From an uncultured Bacteroidales bacterium (GTDB taxonomy: Bacteria; Bacteroidota; Bacteroidia; Bacteroidales; Paludibacteraceae), in NCBI GenBank assembly GCA_946616535.1, contig CAMOJA010000035.1, positions 1 to 7,242 on the forward strand: DNA of 7,242 bases. Reading direction: 5' to 3'. Below the pieces are notes generated by a model that worked only from the letters and a program-made list of their open reading frames with translations, was not told the origin of the DNA and did not search any database. Positions 1 through 4,633 of this stretch are shown here, piece by piece. Each line of letters begins with the position of its first letter. Positions within the stretch are counted from its first letter, which is position 1. The translations under genes and the position numbers were made by a program.

Positions 1-91
1 AGAATGCCCCTATTTTCGTTTTTAGCGTCTCGGTCGATAATTTTACCGTCCACCGTTTAAAATCGATTTTAGGGGCAATTTTGAGCGTTCT
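1..91. repeat. Imperfect inverted repeat in gene-free left edge
   Basis: TGCCCCTA at 5-12 is matched by TAGGGGCA at 70-77. The match can be read on as a 14-nt arm with three A/T mismatches, since the left arm continues TTTTCG and the right arm is preceded by CGATTT. AGAA at 1-4 also faces TTCT at 88-91. The right arm abuts a perfect 12-bp palindrome AAAATCGATTTT (59-70). Between the arms lies a short direct repeat, ACCGT at 45-49 and again at 52-56. No reading frame with a ribosome binding site crosses it. It could be a protein-binding site or the end of a structured element that continues outside the window. The role is unknown. Confidence 0.5.
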
Positions 92-108
92 ACCAAGCAT
101 GGCACAAT

Positions 109-235
109 TGGCACAGCCAGGCGGGGCCTCTTTGGCCAGGTCTTATGTAAGTAAACATCATCATGGCGAAGCCATCTCCTGTCAGTGTTAATCTCAATAG
201 CCGAAGGCTCCTACCTTTTGAAGGCTACGAAGTAG
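109..235. repeat. Cluster of triloop mini-palindromes
   Basis: Six short perfect stems with three-nucleotide loops lie in 127 nt: TGGC-ACA-GCCA (109-119), AGGC-GGG-GCCT (119-129), ATGGC-GAA-GCCAT (163-175), AGCC-GAA-GGCT (199-209), CCTT-TTG-AAGG (214-224) and CTAC-GAA-GTAG (225-235). Three of the loops are GAA, the loop of the unusually stable DNA mini-hairpin d(GCGAAGC). A GGCC-N5-GGCC dyad (125-137) overlaps the second stem. A 25-codon frame at 163-240 starts in the third stem but has no Shine-Dalgarno, so I do not call it. Possible roles are a structured RNA, a single-strand folding element used in replication, or a set of odd-spaced protein sites. Confidence 0.5.
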
Positions 236-240
236 ACTGA

Positions 241-327
241 AAAAGGATAGAGAAAAGGAAAGAGAGAAAACAAGAAGAAAAGAAGCAAAAGAAGAATAAA
301 AAGAGAGTAAAGGATAAAGAGATTAAG
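241..327. other. Polypurine tract
   Basis: By eye count, 79 of 87 plus-strand bases are A or G, and the few pyrimidines (248, 271, 286, 297, 308, 315, 323, 324) are scattered. The segment includes a mirror-symmetric piece GAAGAAAAGAAG, of the kind that can form triplex DNA. It is followed at once by two T runs (334-347). No frame through it has a start with a ribosome binding site. It separates the hairpin cluster on the left from the dyad-rich AT segment on the right. A tract of this kind could be an unwinding or strand-switch element beside an origin, but the sequence alone does not prove that. Confidence 0.6.
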
Positions 328-566
328 TAGTGGTTTTTTTATTTTTTTGTATAAAGCTATAGTTTACTGATAAACCCTATAATGTATCTCTACCACTACT
401 GTCTATAAAAGACTATAGTTTTATATAAACAGGAGAAAACCTATGTTTTTTATATCCCCTGTTAATATACTTCACTATGGTTTTATGAGGGGAAAACGAC
501 ATCCCCCTGTGAAAAAACTTCATACCCTATGAAGAATCTTCATACCCCCAGGATTAAAAAAATCCT
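326..566. repeat. AT-rich segment with several dyads
   Basis: This gene-free stretch carries AGTAGTGGT (326-334) inverted as ACCACTACT (392-400), TATAAAA-N8-TTTTATA (404-425), a perfect CTTCATA-CCC-TATGAAG palindrome (518-534) followed by a direct half-copy CTTCATACCC (538-547), and AGGATT-AAAAA-AATCCT (550-566). ATGAGGGG and ATCCCC at 485-506 form an element repeated at 871-891. A TATAAT at 378-383 has no credible -35 box at 16-18 bp. The density of dyads next to the repeat array suggests a complex binding region such as an origin or a multi-operator control region. The function is inferred only. Confidence 0.5.
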
Positions 567-577
567 CCCGATCGCAC

Positions 578-788
578 AAGGGGTGGTACCCTTCCAGCAG
601 AGAGGCCCCGGAGTGTATTTGCAGATCGCAATCACGCAAGGGGTGGTACCCCCGGACTTAGTTTGGAAAGTCACGCCGCGCAAGGGGTGGTACCCCTTCT
701 ATGGCGAAAAATCCGCTGCGGGCAAAGGGTGGCACGGGTATAGTTCCCCTTTAAAAGCCAAAAATGGCGATGCGCAAAGGGTGATACC
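578..788 (+). repeat. Array of five GGGTGGTACC repeats
   Basis: The core GGGTGGTACC begins at 581, 641 and 684, with variants GGGTGGCACG at 727 and GGGTGATACC at 779. Most copies are preceded by CGCAA or CGCACAA and followed by CCC, giving a partial dyad GGGGT-N3-ACCCC. Start-to-start spacing is 60, 43, 43 and 52 bp. The last three are close to whole turns of B-DNA, so bound proteins would sit on one face. All copies have the same orientation. Five more relatives occur at 844, 1756, 2063, 2462 and 2508, every one between genes. Iterons of an origin or partition site, or a dispersed operator, would both fit. Confidence 0.85.
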
Positions 789-799
789 AATGGCGAAAA

Positions 800-815
800 A
801 AAGTTGAAAAACTTT
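800..815. repeat. AAAGTT-GAAA-AACTTT dyad upstream of promoter
   Basis: A perfect 6-bp stem with a GAAA tetraloop lies 11 bp upstream of the -35 box of the promoter at 827. It has no T run after it, so it is not a normal terminator. It could be an upstream regulator site or chance in A-rich sequence. Confidence 0.35.
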
Positions 816-826
816 CCGAAAACCTC

Positions 827-855
827 TTGACATTCCACCGATTCGGTGGTATACT
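827..855 (+). promoter_or_regulatory. Sigma-A promoter with dyad operator in the spacer
   Basis: TTGACA (827-832) and TATACT (850-855) are separated by exactly 17 bp, a near-perfect vegetative promoter. Transcription would start near 861-863, about 50 nt before the first gene. The spacer is almost filled by CCACCG-ATT-CGGTGG (835-849), an odd-length dyad that ideally positions a repressor to exclude RNA polymerase. The right half runs into the -10 box as CGGTGGTATA, a degenerate copy of the GGGTGGTACC repeat. The likely regulator is an HTH protein: the second gene of this operon is the nearest candidate and the XRE protein at 6877-7230 the other. Which one binds is not visible. Confidence 0.85.
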
Positions 856-870
856 AAAGGCACAACAGAG

Positions 871-891
871 ATGAGGGGACACGAAATCCCC
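871..891 (+). promoter_or_regulatory. Leader hairpin ATGAGGGGA...TCCCC
   Basis: GGGGA (875-879) and TCCCC (887-891) form a 5-bp stem with a 7-nt loop in the expected 5' leader of the plus-strand operon. The block ATGAGGGG-N8-ATCCCC closely repeats 485-506, which has one more base in the loop. Two copies of the same small dyad in a control region suggest a binding site or RNA element rather than chance. Confidence 0.4.
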
Positions 892-913
892 GATGGATCG
901 AAAGGAGAAAACG

Positions 914-1282
914 ATGAAAGCGGAGGTAAAAATAATGACAAGGATGTCTGATCTGTGCAAAATGGCGAAGGATAATGCGGATAAGATCAAGGCCGCACAG
1001 TTTGATTATGACTACGTTGGCCTCCGCGTCCAGGAAGAAGAATTCACCCTTGGGGAGATGACACATGTCTCCCATATCTGGGACAATGGCGATGATACCG
1101 GCGAAGAGCTCCCTGGTGTTTGCGCTATCAATGTCAACTATCTCCTGACCAAAAAAGGAGATAAGTTCTCTGCCTACTTTGGCAAGCACGTTGCCATCGT
1201 TGCTGGATATCGTGCAGAATATGGCGAAGATCCCGGAGAAATCATTATTGAGGATCCAGTTGTTTTTGAGATCCTTTCCTGA
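914..1282 (+). CDS. Acidic early protein of unknown function
   Basis: This 122-aa soluble protein has no signal peptide or membrane segment, and I do not recognise its family. It is acidic: about 23 Asp/Glu against 13 Lys/Arg. It begins with a Lys-rich helical stretch, has an EEEFTLGEM segment near the middle and a hydrophobic C-terminal end rich in GEIIIEDPVV-like strands. AAAGGAG lies 6 nt before ATG 914. GGAGGT lies 7 nt before an equally good in-frame ATG at 935, so the protein may be 115 aa. The upstream in-frame ATG at 893 has no ribosome binding site. It is the first gene after the operator-bearing promoter and is followed 10 nt later by an HTH gene. Acidic first gene plus HTH partner is the layout of anti-defence operons, but that function is inference only. 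Confidence 0.8.
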   Translation: MKAEVKIMTRMSDLCKMAKDNADKIKAAQFDYDYVGLRVQEEEFTLGEMTHVSHIWDNGDDTGEELPGVCAINVNYLLTKKGDKFSAYFGKHVAIVAGYRAEYGEDPGEIIIEDPVVFEILS

Positions 1283-1292
1283 AGGAGGTAAA

Positions 1293-1721
1293 ATGACCGC
1301 ACGTGAGATCAGGGACCTGCTCGGTGTTAGCCGGGCAGAATTCTCCCGCAGGTACAAAATCCCGGTCCGCACTTTGGAAAACTGGGATGCTGATGTCAAC
1401 AAAGCCCCTGAGTGGGCGCTCTCACTCTTAGAGAGGGTTGTGAAGGAGGATGCTATGAAAGCTGTTATGGAAAACGTTCAGGGCTATATCGCCGGTATCC
1501 GGCAGCGTCATGGTCACGACATCGTGACCGATCCGGTTGTTAAGGGTAGCTCGATTTACTTCACCCTCCAGCCGGATGACCAGATCCAGGGCACCATGTT
1601 TGAGGTCACTCTGGATGGCGCGGTCCGCAATAAAGGCATCGCCCCGGGATGCTTCTGGACCGAGTGGCGTGAGCATGTGTTTAACGGGGACACGGATCCC
1701 GAGCACTTGGAATTCCAGTGA
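1293..1721 (+). CDS. Helix-turn-helix protein with C-terminal domain
   Basis: This 142-aa protein is a probable DNA-binding regulator. Residues 3-52 read as a compact clostridial HTH of the kind that begins TAREIRDLLGVSRAEFSRRY, followed by the recognition-helix-like IPVRTLENW and a closing PEWALSLLERVV. Proteins with this HTH often end soon after that point. Here about 90 more residues follow, with alternating strands and aromatic residues, which I do not recognise. AAGGAGGT precedes ATG 1293 by 3-4 nt. The longer open frame begins inside the previous gene and has no ribosome binding site. A second strong AAGGAGG (1443-1449) sits 5 nt before in-frame ATG 1455, so a separate 88-aa C-terminal product is possible. 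As second gene of an operon whose promoter holds a dyad, it may autorepress (inference). Confidence 0.85.
   Translation: MTAREIRDLLGVSRAEFSRRYKIPVRTLENWDADVNKAPEWALSLLERVVKEDAMKAVMENVQGYIAGIRQRHGHDIVTDPVVKGSSIYFTLQPDDQIQGTMFEVTLDGAVRNKGIAPGCFWTEWREHVFNGDTDPEHLEFQ
1443..1457 (+). promoter_or_regulatory. Internal ribosome binding site and in-frame start
   Basis: AAGGAGG at 1443-1449 followed by ATG at 1455 lies exactly at the boundary between the HTH domain (ending about residue 52) and the unknown C-terminal part of the 1293-1721 gene. It encodes Lys-Glu-Asp in frame, so it may be coincidence, but it could give an 88-aa second product from 1455 to 1721. Confidence 0.35.
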
Positions 1722-1754
1722 TCCCCCATTACAAAAAGCGCTTACGCGCCCACA

Positions 1755-1767
1755 GGGGTGGCACCCC
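1755..1767 (+). repeat. GGGGTGGCACCCC repeat copy, intergenic
   Basis: This is the most symmetrical copy of the repeat family: GGGGTG-G-CACCCC is a perfect dyad about a single base. It lies between the HTH gene and the next gene, just before the AAGGAGG at 1771-1777. In RNA it could form a small G-C hairpin next to the ribosome binding site. Confidence 0.75.
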
Positions 1768-1782
1768 GGAAAGGAGGCTGTT

Positions 1783-2028
1783 ATGTCGGCAACTGCTATT
1801 GATAACAAGCTGTGGGAGGTCTACTCCTACATGATGCACCGGGTCGGCGTTGATGCGGCCTCCCGGATGATGTCTCCGCTCAACTGGTATATCAATACCG
1901 GCAGAGCTTCCGGCGAATTCCTCCGGGCGTTCTGCTCGGCGAAAGCCTTCGTGATGGCGAGGGTCCTTGCCAAGGGTGGTTCCGATGACGAGATCATCCA
2001 GCGGCTGAAATCAAAACTGAGAGGCTAA
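1783..2028 (+). CDS. Small protein of unknown function
   Basis: The product is 81 aa. AAGGAGG at 1771-1777 lies 5 nt before ATG 1783, and the longer frame upstream merely shadows the preceding gene. The sequence is predicted mostly helical, with a Met-rich segment around residues 17-33, an LNWYINTGRASGEF stretch and a basic C-terminal helix (IIQRLKSKLRG). It has no clear membrane span, signal peptide or known motif. It is third in the plus-strand operon, 61 nt after the HTH gene, with a GGGTGGCACC repeat in the gap. The terminator stem begins inside its last codons. The function is unknown; the position suggests an early or accessory phage product. Confidence 0.75.
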   Translation: MSATAIDNKLWEVYSYMMHRVGVDAASRMMSPLNWYINTGRASGEFLRAFCSAKAFVMARVLAKGGSDDEIIQRLKSKLRG

Positions 2029-2043
2029 TCCCCTCTCTTTTTT
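2019..2043 (+). terminator. Rho-independent terminator of plus-strand operon
   Basis: GAGAGG (2019-2024) and CCTCTC (2032-2037) make a 6-bp stem with a 7-nt loop, followed directly by six T (2038-2043). The stem overlaps the end and stop codon of the 81-aa gene. It is modest in length but correctly placed to end the operon before the converging genes. Confidence 0.7.
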
Positions 2044-2062
2044 GTTGGAGCATTTCGCACGG

Positions 2063-2072
2063 GGGTGGTACG
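2063..2072 (+). repeat. GGGTGGTACG repeat copy between convergent operons
   Basis: This copy, preceded by TTTCGCACGG, lies between the two convergent terminators, in the same orientation as all others. Nearby GTGGC (2080-2084) is inverted as GCCAC (2095-2099), without a T run. Confidence 0.7.
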
Positions 2073-2151
2073 GGTGTCTGTGGCTTTCAAAATCGCCACT
2101 TCCTGCCCTTCCAGTGATCTTGGCGATAAAATCATCCGCCCAAAAGAAAAA

Positions 2152-2176
2152 GCCTCCAGAATCGTCTTCCAGAGGC
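2152..2176 (-). terminator. Rho-independent terminator of replication operon
   Basis: Read on the minus strand, GCCTCTGGAA and TTCTGGAGGC pair as a 10-bp stem with two G-T wobbles around a GACGA loop, followed at once by TTTTT. On the plus strand the wobbles become A-C mismatches, so the element works in the minus direction. It lies 7 nt past the stop of the 79-aa gene. Confidence 0.85.
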
Positions 2177-2183
2177 CTTCATT

Positions 2184-2423
2184 CTATTTTTTCGTTCTTT
2201 TAAACTTCCGGGCGATAAATCCGGCATACAATTGTGCGACTCCCATGGCGAAATCATAAAAGTCATCATCGCAGTATTTCCGAGAGAACTTGTCGCAGTC
2301 ATCCACTAAACCGCTCCAGAATTCCGGCTTTTCCTCAGGGTTCCAATGTTTCTGGCAGAGTCCCCAGACATCCTGAAAGAACTGAAATTCTCTGCTTGTC
2401 TTCTCAAATTTTACACTTGCCAT
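2184..2423 (-). CDS. Small helical phage protein, unknown function
   Basis: The product is 79 aa. A GGGG-type ribosome binding site (AAAGGGGA) lies about 4-5 nt before ATG 2423. The protein appears all helical and is rich in aromatic and charged residues. It has an FWSGLVDDCDKFSRKY segment in the middle and a basic tail (ARKFKRTKK). Many phages and mobile elements of clostridia carry similar small proteins with a spaced FW...L...D/C..KY pattern, but I know of no assigned function. It is the last gene of the minus-strand operon, 95 nt after the primase-helicase. That gap holds two GGGTGGTACC repeats and a 12-bp palindrome, so it might be partly independently controlled, though I see no clear promoter. 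Confidence 0.75.
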   Translation of the reverse strand: MASVKFEKTSREFQFFQDVWGLCQKHWNPEEKPEFWSGLVDDCDKFSRKYCDDDFYDFAMGVAQLYAGFIARKFKRTKK

Positions 2424-2461
2424 ATAGTCCCCTTTTATTTATAAAAATTGCTTTTTACTAT

Positions 2462-2518
2462 GGGTGGTACCCTTCCCCTTTTATTTTGTGTACACAATTC
2501 GCAAACAGGGTGGTACCG
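2462..2518. repeat. Two GGGTGGTACC repeats flanking a 12-bp palindrome
   Basis: Copies at 2462-2471 and 2508-2517, 46 bp apart, keep the plus orientation although the genes here are on the minus strand. Between them is the perfect palindrome TTGTGTACACAA (2486-2497). The second copy ends 1 bp before the stop codon of the primase-helicase. In the minus direction the motif AAATAAAAGGGGA occurs twice in this gap, once as the likely ribosome binding site of the 79-aa gene. Confidence 0.75.
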
Positions 2519-4615
2519 TCATCCGAATGGATTCTCCATAGTTCCGTCTAAACTTGTAAACTCTTCCGCAAGGATTGTCATGTCATCATCAGGTGGAATG
2601 TCTACGAAACCTCCGCCATCACTGCTGACTTTGTCCCATCCGTAAATGATTGATTCGGCGATGCTGTTCTTCAGGCGCTTCGATTCCCGCTCATAAAAAA
2701 GCGGAACAAAAACATCTTGGGTGCCACCGTCTCTGTCCTTGGCAATCTCGATTACGTTCGTTGATTCGTAGACTTCGTTGTCATCCTTCCAGCCGAACAT
2801 TTGTTTGGTCATTCGTTGGAAGTCCTTGTTATTCCTGTGAACGATAAAGGCATTGTCTACTGCGTTTGCCAGATCTGCCGTTCCCGAAATGTCATCCAGG
2901 CGAAGGAATCCTAACGCTTTACGCGGGTGGGCAACAAACACGATGTGGACATCCTTCTGCTGGGCAAGTTCGTGGAGGCTCATGACAAATGCTGTCTGGG
3001 CATCCCATTTTGTTTCGGCCAGGCCTGTTATGTTGAATGCCATCAGGTTATCGAGCACCAGAAGATCCAGCTTATCATCTTCTATCCGCTTATGAAACTG
3101 TTCCAAAACCGCATGGAAATCATTGCCGTAAGCATTGTTGTAAAGCCAGAACCTTTTGCCCATCCACTCGGAGATCTTTTTTTGAATTGCCCTTGGTACA
3201 GTGTAGTACCCTTCCCATTTTTCTGATGCTACCACATGGCCTTTTCCAGCAGCCTGCAGCCACATCCATTTCATGAAATTATTCGCCGAGAGCTCACCGG
3301 AATAACAGCCAATGTTGAAACCATTGTCAACAGCATCCAGGCACCACTGTGAAAGGATCGTGCTTTTCGATGCTCCACGGAGGCCTGATACCAGAGAGAC
3401 GGCACCTTTTTTAAGACCTCTCATCCTTCTGTCGATTTCCGTTGTCCCGGTCCGTATGAAGGATTCTTCCTGCTTCGGCATATTGAAGATGTCCATGGCA
3501 GTATAGAAAACAGGATTCCCGGTTTCTTCTGTGATGTGTACCGGCTCCGGCTTTTTGTTCCGGTTGAAGTTCCGATACATCTGGCGCTCCATCCACTGCT
3601 CACGCTTTTCGTATGCTTCAGGCTCAAATTTTATGCGGACATCCTTCCATGTCTTCCCAGCACAGGAGTTATGGAAACAATGAAATCCAATGGCACCATT
3701 AGGACTTTGAAAGATGCAGGCATCCTTGCCGTTGTGCGAGGGATCGAATGGGCAGTGATCCAATATATATTTATTGCCACCGCCGAAGTTCGTTTTTCTG
3801 TAAGCGATCCCGTACCTTGACATCCATGCTTCAATGTCAAAATCTCTCGGAGACCAGTTATTATATCGCTGTGGTTTCTCTGGTTCTCCCGGCATCATGT
3901 CTGCCAGTTTCCGAAGGTAATTGATGTCATTCGGTTTTATCTGCGTTGGAATCGTCTTTATGCGGGACATCCTGAAGGGCCTGTCCTTTGTGTTTGATCC
4001 CTTCTGTGCAAGAGTGCCATACAGCTTGCAGATCCGTGAAGGGTTGAAAGTCTTTTGGTCTACTTCCACATCATCATCGCTGAAAAGGATTGCCAGTGCC
4101 TGGAGACATCGCTTCAGCAGTTCTACGTTTTCGCTTGTGTTGGAGAGTGCTACCTTATACAGCAGATGTACACCGTTCCCGGAGTATGCAGTGACAGGCT
4201 CGTTAAAACCGAGATTCCGCATGAACAGGAAGATTTTATTTCCGAGCAGCTTCGCTTTGTTGAGTTCTTCGTTTGATGATGATGTTCCCGCCGGTCTCTT
4301 CGGATCCAGGTCTACCATAAGCCAATTGATGGCAGCTATGTCTGCATCAGATGTGGTATTCTTCGGATTCTTCAGAAACTTTCCGCTTTGCGGTCTGGAA
4401 TAACATGCAGAATTTACGCCGTTCAGGGAGCAGTAGATGTTGAAATCCCGGAGGTTCATTTTTTCGAGTGCCGAAATCAGGGTATCCGCATTTTGGAAAT
4501 ATCCGCTGTAGTTTGTTTTTCCATCAGATGATATCATCCTGACTTCAAAGATTTCTCCGTCTTCCCGGAGTCCCATCAAACCTTTTCTCAGCTCGTCCTC
4601 GTTTACGCAGTCCAT
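2519..4615 (-). CDS. Primase-helicase: AEP primase, zinc ribbon, RecA-like helicase
   Basis: This 698-aa replication protein is likely to prime and unwind phage DNA at the fork. Residues about 90-240 look like an archaeo-eukaryotic-type primase: metal-binding VDLD (101-104), SGNGVH with His150, and a third acidic motif around D186 followed by NPSRICKLYGT. A probable zinc ribbon follows, with C288, H294, C313 and C318 in the pattern CPFDPSH...FHCFHNSC. The C-terminal half is a RecA/DnaB-like ATPase: Walker A GLRGASKST (411-419), Walker B LLVLDN (518-523), and a VAHPRK segment (561-566) as sensor. The tail is acidic and ends MENPFG. GGGAG 7 nt before ATG 4615 sets the start. It follows the ERCC4 nuclease by 18 nt. 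No TOPRIM domain is visible, so it is not DnaG-type. Domain assignment rests on motifs read by eye. Confidence 0.9.
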   Translation of the reverse strand: MDCVNEDELRKGLMGLREDGEIFEVRMISSDGKTNYSGYFQNADTLISALEKMNLRDFNIYCSLNGVNSACYSRPQSGKFLKNPKNTTSDADIAAINWLMVDLDPKRPAGTSSSNEELNKAKLLGNKIFLFMRNLGFNEPVTAYSGNGVHLLYKVALSNTSENVELLKRCLQALAILFSDDDVEVDQKTFNPSRICKLYGTLAQKGSNTKDRPFRMSRIKTIPTQIKPNDINYLRKLADMMPGEPEKPQRYNNWSPRDFDIEAWMSRYGIAYRKTNFGGGNKYILDHCPFDPSHNGKDACIFQSPNGAIGFHCFHNSCAGKTWKDVRIKFEPEAYEKREQWMERQMYRNFNRNKKPEPVHITEETGNPVFYTAMDIFNMPKQEESFIRTGTTEIDRRMRGLKKGAVSLVSGLRGASKSTILSQWCLDAVDNGFNIGCYSGELSANNFMKWMWLQAAGKGHVVASEKWEGYYTVPRAIQKKISEWMGKRFWLYNNAYGNDFHAVLEQFHKRIEDDKLDLLVLDNLMAFNITGLAETKWDAQTAFVMSLHELAQQKDVHIVFVAHPRKALGFLRLDDISGTADLANAVDNAFIVHRNNKDFQRMTKQMFGWKDDNEVYESTNVIEIAKDRDGGTQDVFVPLFYERESKRLKNSIAESIIYGWDKVSSDGGGFVDIPPDDDMTILAEEFTSLDGTMENPFG

Positions 4616-4633
4616 GATGCATCTCCCAAAATA

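Noticed and set aside
163..240. A 25-codon frame starting ATGGCGAAG
   Set aside because: There is no Shine-Dalgarno and it overlaps the mini-hairpin cluster; an in-frame stop lies 13 bp upstream. Too weak to call.
378..383. TATAAT as a second promoter
   Set aside because: No -35 hexamer at 16-18 bp and no gene follows for over 500 nt.
578..788. CRISPR array
   Set aside because: The repeated unit is only 10-17 bp with variable spacing and drifting copies, and no cas gene is present.
529..807. A 92-codon plus-strand open frame across the repeat array
   Set aside because: No ribosome binding site precedes it, and its protein is mostly translated repeats (QGVVP, KGWYP) that change frame from copy to copy. 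The repeats explain it.
2508..2518. AGGGTGGTACCG resembles the T-box antiterminator core
   Set aside because: No specifier stem, no competing terminator and no aminoacyl-tRNA or amino-acid gene is present. The copy faces away from the local genes, and many copies lack the CGCG end.
2720..2729. GGTGCCACCG, an inverted repeat-family match
   Set aside because: It is inside the primase-helicase gene at conserved Gly-Gly-Thr codons, in the opposite orientation to all other copies; likely chance.
3197..3213. GTGTAGTACCCTT as another repeat copy
   Set aside because: It lies inside the primase-helicase coding sequence, misses key core bases and is explained by codons.
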